Shown: piece by piece, positions 56,231 through 60,092 of the stretch
Layout of the letters: each line of letters starts with the position of its first letter
How positions within the stretch are numbered: the first letter of the stretch is position 1
DNA from: Rhodothermales bacterium
GTDB lineage: Bacteria; Bacteroidota; Rhodothermia; Rhodothermales; JAHQVL01
Assembly: GCA_041391505.1 (NCBI GenBank)
Contig: JAWKNW010000031.1
Coordinates: 1-60,092, forward strand
Length of the DNA: 60,092 nt
Direction: 5' to 3'
Position numbers and translations under genes: made by a program
The notes under the pieces: model-generated
Seen by the model: the letters and a program-made list of their open reading frames with translations, nothing else
What the model was told of the DNA's origin: nothing
The model's database searches: none

Positions 56231-57229
56231 TTGCCTGGCGTCAATTTGACAGAAAAAAAACTGATCATCGACCGCGTTGAGCCTGTTTTGCTGTACGGAT
56301 TCAACGACACCCACCTGCGCAAGATTGAGGCGGCCTTCCCCAACACCCAGATCACGGCGCGCGGCAATCAGATCCTGATGCGAGGCGCATCGACGGATGT
56401 AGAGCATGTTGAACGGGTTCTCGGCGAACTCATCCTCGTGCTGAACCGGAACAAGCAACTCACCGAAAACGACGTCGAGACGGTGCTCGCCGTTTCCACG
56501 GACGGCGGTTCGTCGCTGCCGGATGCCTCGGTGGAGGACGTGGTGCTGTTCACCCCCAACGGCGGGGTGATCCGGGCCAAGACGGCCAACCAGAAAAGGC
56601 TGGTCGCGGTGGCGCGCGAGCACGATCTCGTGTTTGCGGTCGGCCCGGCCGGCACGGGCAAGACCTATACGGCGGTGGCGCTGGCCGTGGCCGCCCTCAA
56701 GGCGCGCCAGGTCAAACGCATCGTGTTGTGCCGCCCGGCGGTGGAGGCCGGCGAACGGCTCGGCTTTCTGCCGGGCGACTTCCGCGACAAGGTGGACCCC
56801 TACCTGCGGCCGCTCTACGACGCGCTGGAAGACATGCTCTCGCACGACAAGCTGAACACCTACATGGAGCAGCACATCGTCGAGATCGTGCCGCTCGCCT
56901 ATATGCGCGGGCGCACGCTCAACTCGGCCTTCGTGATCCTGGACGAGGCGCAGAACGCCACGCGGCAGCAGATGAAGATGTTTCTGACGCGTCTCGGGGC
57001 CAACAGCCGCGCCATCATCACGGGCGACGTGACGCAGACCGATCTGCCGAGCCTGGAGCAAAGCGGTCTGGTCCAGGCGCAGCACATCCTCGAGTCCGTG
57101 GAAGGCATCTCGTTCGTCCGCTTCGGCCGGCAGGACGTGTTGCGCCACCGGCTCGTCAAGGACATCATCGAGGCCTACGAAAAACACGCGGAGAGCGAAC
57201 CGGCGCGGCCGGCGAACGGCCGGCACTGA
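56231..57229 (+). CDS. phoH: PhoH-like ATPase
   Basis: A PhoH-family P-loop NTPase, probably linked to RNA metabolism. The 332-residue product has the family N-terminal segment (ITARGNQILMRG), Walker A GPAGTGKT (about residues 138-145), RPAVEAGERLGFLPGDFRDKVDPYLRPLYDAL, Walker B ILDEAQNATRQQMKMFLTRLG, SRAIITGDVTQTDLP and the end SFVRFGRQDVLRHRLVKDIIEAYE. It begins with TTG 56231, and a TTG at 56246 would also work. It is divergent from dapF and converges with the WG-repeat gene. Confidence 0.93.
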   Translation: MPGVNLTEKKLIIDRVEPVLLYGFNDTHLRKIEAAFPNTQITARGNQILMRGASTDVEHVERVLGELILVLNRNKQLTENDVETVLAVSTDGGSSLPDASVEDVVLFTPNGGVIRAKTANQKRLVAVAREHDLVFAVGPAGTGKTYTAVALAVAALKARQVKRIVLCRPAVEAGERLGFLPGDFRDKVDPYLRPLYDALEDMLSHDKLNTYMEQHIVEIVPLAYMRGRTLNSAFVILDEAQNATRQQMKMFLTRLGANSRAIITGDVTQTDLPSLEQSGLVQAQHILESVEGISFVRFGRQDVLRHRLVKDIIEAYEKHAESEPARPANGRH

Positions 57230-57238
57230 CGCCGGGCG

Positions 57239-58237
57239 TCAGTTCGGCCAGATCAGGATCCCGGGCTTGTCGATATCGCCCGTTTTTCCGTCGATCTGTA
57301 CGCGGGCCAGGCCGCCCTCGAAGCTCCACGCGCGGTCGAAGCGCGGCTGGATGACGTATACGCCGTCGGTGCCGATGTAGCCCCATTTGTTGCCGTACCG
57401 CACGAGCGCGAACCCTTCGGAGAAGTCGTTCGCGAAGTCGAACTGCAACGGGATGGCGACTTCCCCCGATGTATCCAGATAACCCCACAGCCCTTCTTCG
57501 TAGATGCGCGAAAACCCTTCGGAGAAGCTGTAGACCTGCCCGAACGGCGCCGTGAACTGGATGGCGCCGGCCTTGTCGATGAACGCATAGCTTCCGTCGA
57601 CATGCACGAGCCCGAGGCCCTCCGAAAACCCTTTCGCCGCGTCGAATTGTGGCTCGATCGCGTAGTTACCTTCCCGATCGACGTATCCCCAGCGCGAGCC
57701 GGTTTTCACGAAGACGATCTGCCGTTTCTCCTCGACCGGAGCCAGGCCCTCCGAGAAGGAAAGCGCGCTCTGGAAGCGAGGGACGATCTCTTCCTCGCCG
57801 TTCGCGGCCACAAAACCCCAGAGGGGCTTGCCCTTGCGTTTGCGTTTGATGGGGGCCAGGCCCTCCGAAAAATCGAGGTTGGCCTCATACGTCTGATCGG
57901 TCAGCCGCTTGCCGTCGGCGTCGATGAAGAACCACTTGCCGCGGCTGGAAACGCGCGCAAAGCCGCCGGAAAAGGGAAACACCTTTTCGTACATGGTCTC
58001 GACCACCACCTCGCCGCGCTCGTCGATAAAGCCCCAGAAGCCGCCGATCTGCACGGGCGCGCGGCCTTCGTCGAACTCGCTGGCGACATCGAAGCGCGGC
58101 TCGATCGCCACGCGGCCGGAAGCGTCGATGTAGCCGTACGCGTCATCGATTCGGGCCGGAAAAAGCTGCTGGGCGGAGGCATCCCGGGCGCAGACAGGTC
58201 CCAGGACCAGGCAAACCGCGATAAGGAGCCGGCGCAT
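57239..58237 (-). CDS. Secreted WG-repeat protein
   Basis: A 332-residue protein with a cleavable signal peptide (hydrophobic residues about 4-16, ASA-Q near residue 22) and eight WG (KWG-type) repeats of about 35 residues plus a partial ninth, for example GYIDASGRVAIEPRFD, WGFIDERGEVVVETMYE, WGYVDREGNYAIEPQFD, WGYIGTDGVYVIQPRFD. Each unit ends in a F/Y-S-E-G-L/F-A-x-V motif. No catalytic residues are evident; such proteins are thought to bind partners at the surface or periplasm. Start M at 58237 gives the best signal peptide; an upstream in-frame ATG at 58360 is unlikely. It lies between panC and phoH. Confidence 0.88.
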   Translation of the reverse strand: MRRLLIAVCLVLGPVCARDASAQQLFPARIDDAYGYIDASGRVAIEPRFDVASEFDEGRAPVQIGGFWGFIDERGEVVVETMYEKVFPFSGGFARVSSRGKWFFIDADGKRLTDQTYEANLDFSEGLAPIKRKRKGKPLWGFVAANGEEEIVPRFQSALSFSEGLAPVEEKRQIVFVKTGSRWGYVDREGNYAIEPQFDAAKGFSEGLGLVHVDGSYAFIDKAGAIQFTAPFGQVYSFSEGFSRIYEEGLWGYLDTSGEVAIPLQFDFANDFSEGFALVRYGNKWGYIGTDGVYVIQPRFDRAWSFEGGLARVQIDGKTGDIDKPGILIWPN

Positions 58238-58392
58238 CGGGTACGCCGGACTAAACAAATTCCACTGCATGCGTTCGATGGTCCAATCTGAGTGGGTAAA
58301 TAAAACACGCGCGGGCGCTGGTGGGCGACGCGTCGCGTGCCCCAATGTACCAACTCCCACACTAAAAAGCCTCGCCGGCCCGCCGACGCCGC

Positions 58393-59262
58393 TCAGCCGG
58401 CCGGCGGCGTGACGAAGACATTGTCGATCAGCCGGGTCGCGCCAAAGAAGACGGCGACCGCGACCAGGACGTCCACCCCGGCCTGGAGCCGTTCGACCGG
58501 CTGGAGCACCTCGGCATCGACGATTTCGGCGTATTGCACGCGGGCTCCGGGCACGGCCTCGAGGCGGTCGACCAGCGCCCGGCGCAGGGCCGCCGCGTCG
58601 CGCTCGCCGGCCTCGATGGCCGCGCGCGTGGCCGTCAGGGCCCGATACAACGCCGGCGCCTCGGCGCGCTGCGCGGGGGTGAGGTAGACGTTTCTGGAGG
58701 ACGCGGCGAGGCCGTCGGGATCGCGGTAGGTCGGTACGCCAATGATTTCGACATCCACGTTGAGGTCGAAGAACATGCGCCGGATGATCACAAACTGCTG
58801 CGCGTCCTTGAGACCGAACACCGTAACGTGGGGTTTGCAGGCATTGACGAGCTTCGTGACCACGGTAGTGACGCCCCGAAAATGCCCGTCGCGGAAGGCG
58901 CCGCAGAGGTAGCGATCGAGCTGGTCCGTCAGCACCCAGGTGCGCTGACCGCGCTCGCGATCCGGATACATCGCGGATTCGTCCGGCAGAAACACCGTAT
59001 CCACGCCGGCCTCGCGGAGCTTGCGCAGATCCTCGTCGACGGGGCGCGGGTAGCGGGCGAGGTCTTCGCCGGCGACGAACTGGGTGGGATTGACGAAGAT
59101 CGATACCGTGACGTGGCCGGCGGCGTCGCGGGCGCGGGACACCAGCGCGAGATGGCCCTCGTGCAGGGCGCCCATCGTGGGCACCAGCGCCAGCCGCGTG
59201 CCCGCCGCGCGGAGCGCGTCGGCGCGGCGTTGCATCTCCGATACCGTTGTAATAACGTCCAT
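58393..59262 (-). CDS. panC: Pantothenate synthetase PanC
   Basis: PanC joins pantoate and beta-alanine using ATP to make pantothenate. The 289-residue protein has the nucleotidyltransferase signature LVPTMGALHEGHLAL (residues 26-40), SIFVNPTQF, ARYPR, GHFRGVTTVVTKL, VFGLKDAQQFVIIRRM and SSRNVYLTPAQR. Start ATG 59262 is used; an in-frame upstream ATG at 59373 would add 37 residues not found in the family and run through a heptamer-like stretch. It is divergent from fumC. Confidence 0.95.
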   Translation of the reverse strand: MDVITTVSEMQRRADALRAAGTRLALVPTMGALHEGHLALVSRARDAAGHVTVSIFVNPTQFVAGEDLARYPRPVDEDLRKLREAGVDTVFLPDESAMYPDRERGQRTWVLTDQLDRYLCGAFRDGHFRGVTTVVTKLVNACKPHVTVFGLKDAQQFVIIRRMFFDLNVDVEIIGVPTYRDPDGLAASSRNVYLTPAQRAEAPALYRALTATRAAIEAGERDAAALRRALVDRLEAVPGARVQYAEIVDAEVLQPVERLQAGVDVLVAVAVFFGATRLIDNVFVTPPAG

Positions 59263-59404
59263 GGAACTGAGTTCAGGGTTCGGTTGAGGGTCGGCCGGCG
59301 TTTTACCCGTTCTTCGCGGGGGACGCCCGCCGGCGTCAAACTTGTGCGCAGTCGCTGAGTATACGTCCGGCAATCACGAAAACACCATTCCGCCTCGATA
59401 CGTC
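59263..59404. other. Divergent region between panC and fumC
   Basis: A 142-bp gap. It includes a two-unit heptamer trace (GAGTTCA, GGGTTCG, 59269-59282) just before panC, sharing GTTCAGGGTTCG with the flgD-flgE gap. No promoter was confidently identified. Confidence 0.4.
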
Positions 59405-60092
59405 ATGTCAGATTATCGCATTGAAAAAGACTCGCTCGGCGAGGTTCGCGTCCCATCCAACGCCCTCTACGGCGCGCAGACCCAACGCGCGGCCGAGAAT
59501 TTTCCGATCAGCGGCCAGCGCTTCCCCAGACTGTTCATCGAGGCGGTGGGCCTCATCAAGCAGGCCGCGGCGCGCGCCAATAACGCCCTGGGGCTGCTGG
59601 ACGCCGCCAAGACGGACGCCATCGTGGCCGCGGCCCAGCACGTGGTGGACGGCGACTACGACGACCAGTTCGTGCTCGACATCTTCCAGACGGGCAGCGG
59701 CACGTCGACGAACATGAACGCCAACGAGGTCATCGCCAACGTGGCCACCGAAAAGGTGGGCGGTGAGATGGGGAGCAAGGCCATCCACCCGAACGATCAC
59801 GTCAACATGTCGCAATCGTCGAACGACGTGATCCCGACGGCCATGCACGTCTCCGCCCGGATCGCGCTGGAGCGCGAGCTGGTGCCGGCGTTGAAGCGGT
59901 TTCAGGCCGCGCTCACGGCGAAAGCTACCGCCTTCGACGACGTGTTAAAAAGCGGCCGCACGCATCTCATGGACGCGACGCCGGTCCGGCTCGGCCAGGA
60001 ATTCGCGGGCTTCGCCTCGCAGATCCAGCACGGCATCCGCCGGCTCGAGTACGCATCCGGCGAGCTGGCCGAACTGGCGCTCGGCGGCACGG
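59405..60092 (+). CDS. fumC: Class II fumarase FumC, 5' part
   Basis: FumC interconverts fumarate and malate in the citric acid cycle. The frame is open from the ATG at 59405 to the end of the window (229 codons), so the C-terminal half and the catalytic S-S-x-M-P-x-K-x-N loop are outside. The visible part begins YRIEKDSLGEVRVPSNALYGAQTQRAAENFPISG. It includes QTGSGTSTNMNANEVIAN (about residues 96-113), HPNDHVNMSQSSNDVIPTAMH (about 128-148), and SGRTHLMDATPVRLGQEFAGFA. The tight match to FumC makes aspartase unlikely, though the two are relatives. It is divergent from panC. Confidence 0.93.
   Translation, partial: MSDYRIEKDSLGEVRVPSNALYGAQTQRAAENFPISGQRFPRLFIEAVGLIKQAAARANNALGLLDAAKTDAIVAAAQHVVDGDYDDQFVLDIFQTGSGTSTNMNANEVIANVATEKVGGEMGSKAIHPNDHVNMSQSSNDVIPTAMHVSARIALERELVPALKRFQAALTAKATAFDDVLKSGRTHLMDATPVRLGQEFAGFASQIQHGIRRLEYASGELAELALGGT

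Noticed and set aside
1..60092. CRISPR arrays, tRNA or rRNA genes, insertion sequences, prophage or toxin-antitoxin genes.
   Set aside because: None seen. The 7-bp tandem arrays lack the repeat-spacer form of CRISPR and no transposase or integrase-like product is encoded.

Overview
The window is almost entirely one flagellar and chemotaxis locus (about 1-49,770) followed by unrelated housekeeping and peptidase genes (50,003-60,092). L-ring and P-ring proteins (FlgH, FlgI) show a diderm, Gram-negative cell. Base composition is GC-rich, most genes lack an obvious Shine-Dalgarno sequence, and control combines sigma-28, FlgM and an NtrC-type sigma-54 activator. My best guess is a flagellated Rhodothermales/Balneolota-like member of the Bacteroidota lineage. 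That placement is an inference from general character, not a measured result. No tRNA, rRNA, insertion sequence, prophage or CRISPR array was seen.

Layout. 1-5,975 (+): flgH (3' part), flgI, flgJ (rod-binding domain only), flgN, flgK, flgL and a TPR protein, closed by a terminator. 6,394-8,274 (+): two flagellin paralogues, then strong hairpins. 8,405-10,117 (-): a TPR protein and a family-2 glycosyltransferase, a likely flagellin-modification module. 10,516-13,579 (+): fliS, fliD, a fliT-like gene and a flgM-like anti-sigma gene. 13,605-15,698 (-): a lone receiver protein and an FlrC/FleR-like sigma-54 activator. 16,495-28,721 (+): flgB, flgC, an unknown gene, fliE, fliF, fliG, fliH, fliI, fliJ, a motE-like gene, fliK, flgD, flgE. 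28,892-35,904 (+): cheW, cheR, cheY, cheZ, cheA, cheB. 36,087-46,344 (+): motA, motB, fliL, fliM, fliN, fliO, fliP, fliQ, fliR, flhB, flhA. 46,406-49,767 (+): divergent flhF and flhG, a small membrane protein, fliA. Then ppiD, a YtcJ-like amidohydrolase, an M28 peptidase, dapF (-), phoH, a WG-repeat protein (-), panC (-), and the 5' part of fumC. The genes flgA, flgF, flgG, rpoN and any chemoreceptor are absent from the window.

The control logic can be read from the sequence. Seven sites fit TTAA-N15-GNCGATAC closely, the sigma-28 promoter form. They precede the first flagellin, fliS, the lone receiver, flgB, cheW (spacer one longer), cheY and motA. A second set fits the sigma-54 form TGGCACG-N4-TTGCW. 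These precede flgB (11 of 12 positions), the TPR-glycosyltransferase pair, fliJ, fliO (10 of 12 each), flgM and the small gene before fliA (9 of 12 each), with weaker matches before flhA, flgE and fliM. So the activator at 14,295-15,698 plausibly drives middle genes, including fliA and flgM, and sigma-28/FlgM then gates late genes.

The least expected structure is a set of intergenic heptamer (7-bp period) arrays, often as inverted pairs, sitting immediately upstream of flgJ, fliF, fliH, motB, fliQ and fliR, with two-unit traces before flgE and panC. Other points of interest are a CheA with two apparently dead HPt modules before the active one, a degenerate FlhF GTPase, a FlhG without its FlhF-activating motif, a FliN with a large N-terminal extension, and unknown small genes inside the flagellar operons.
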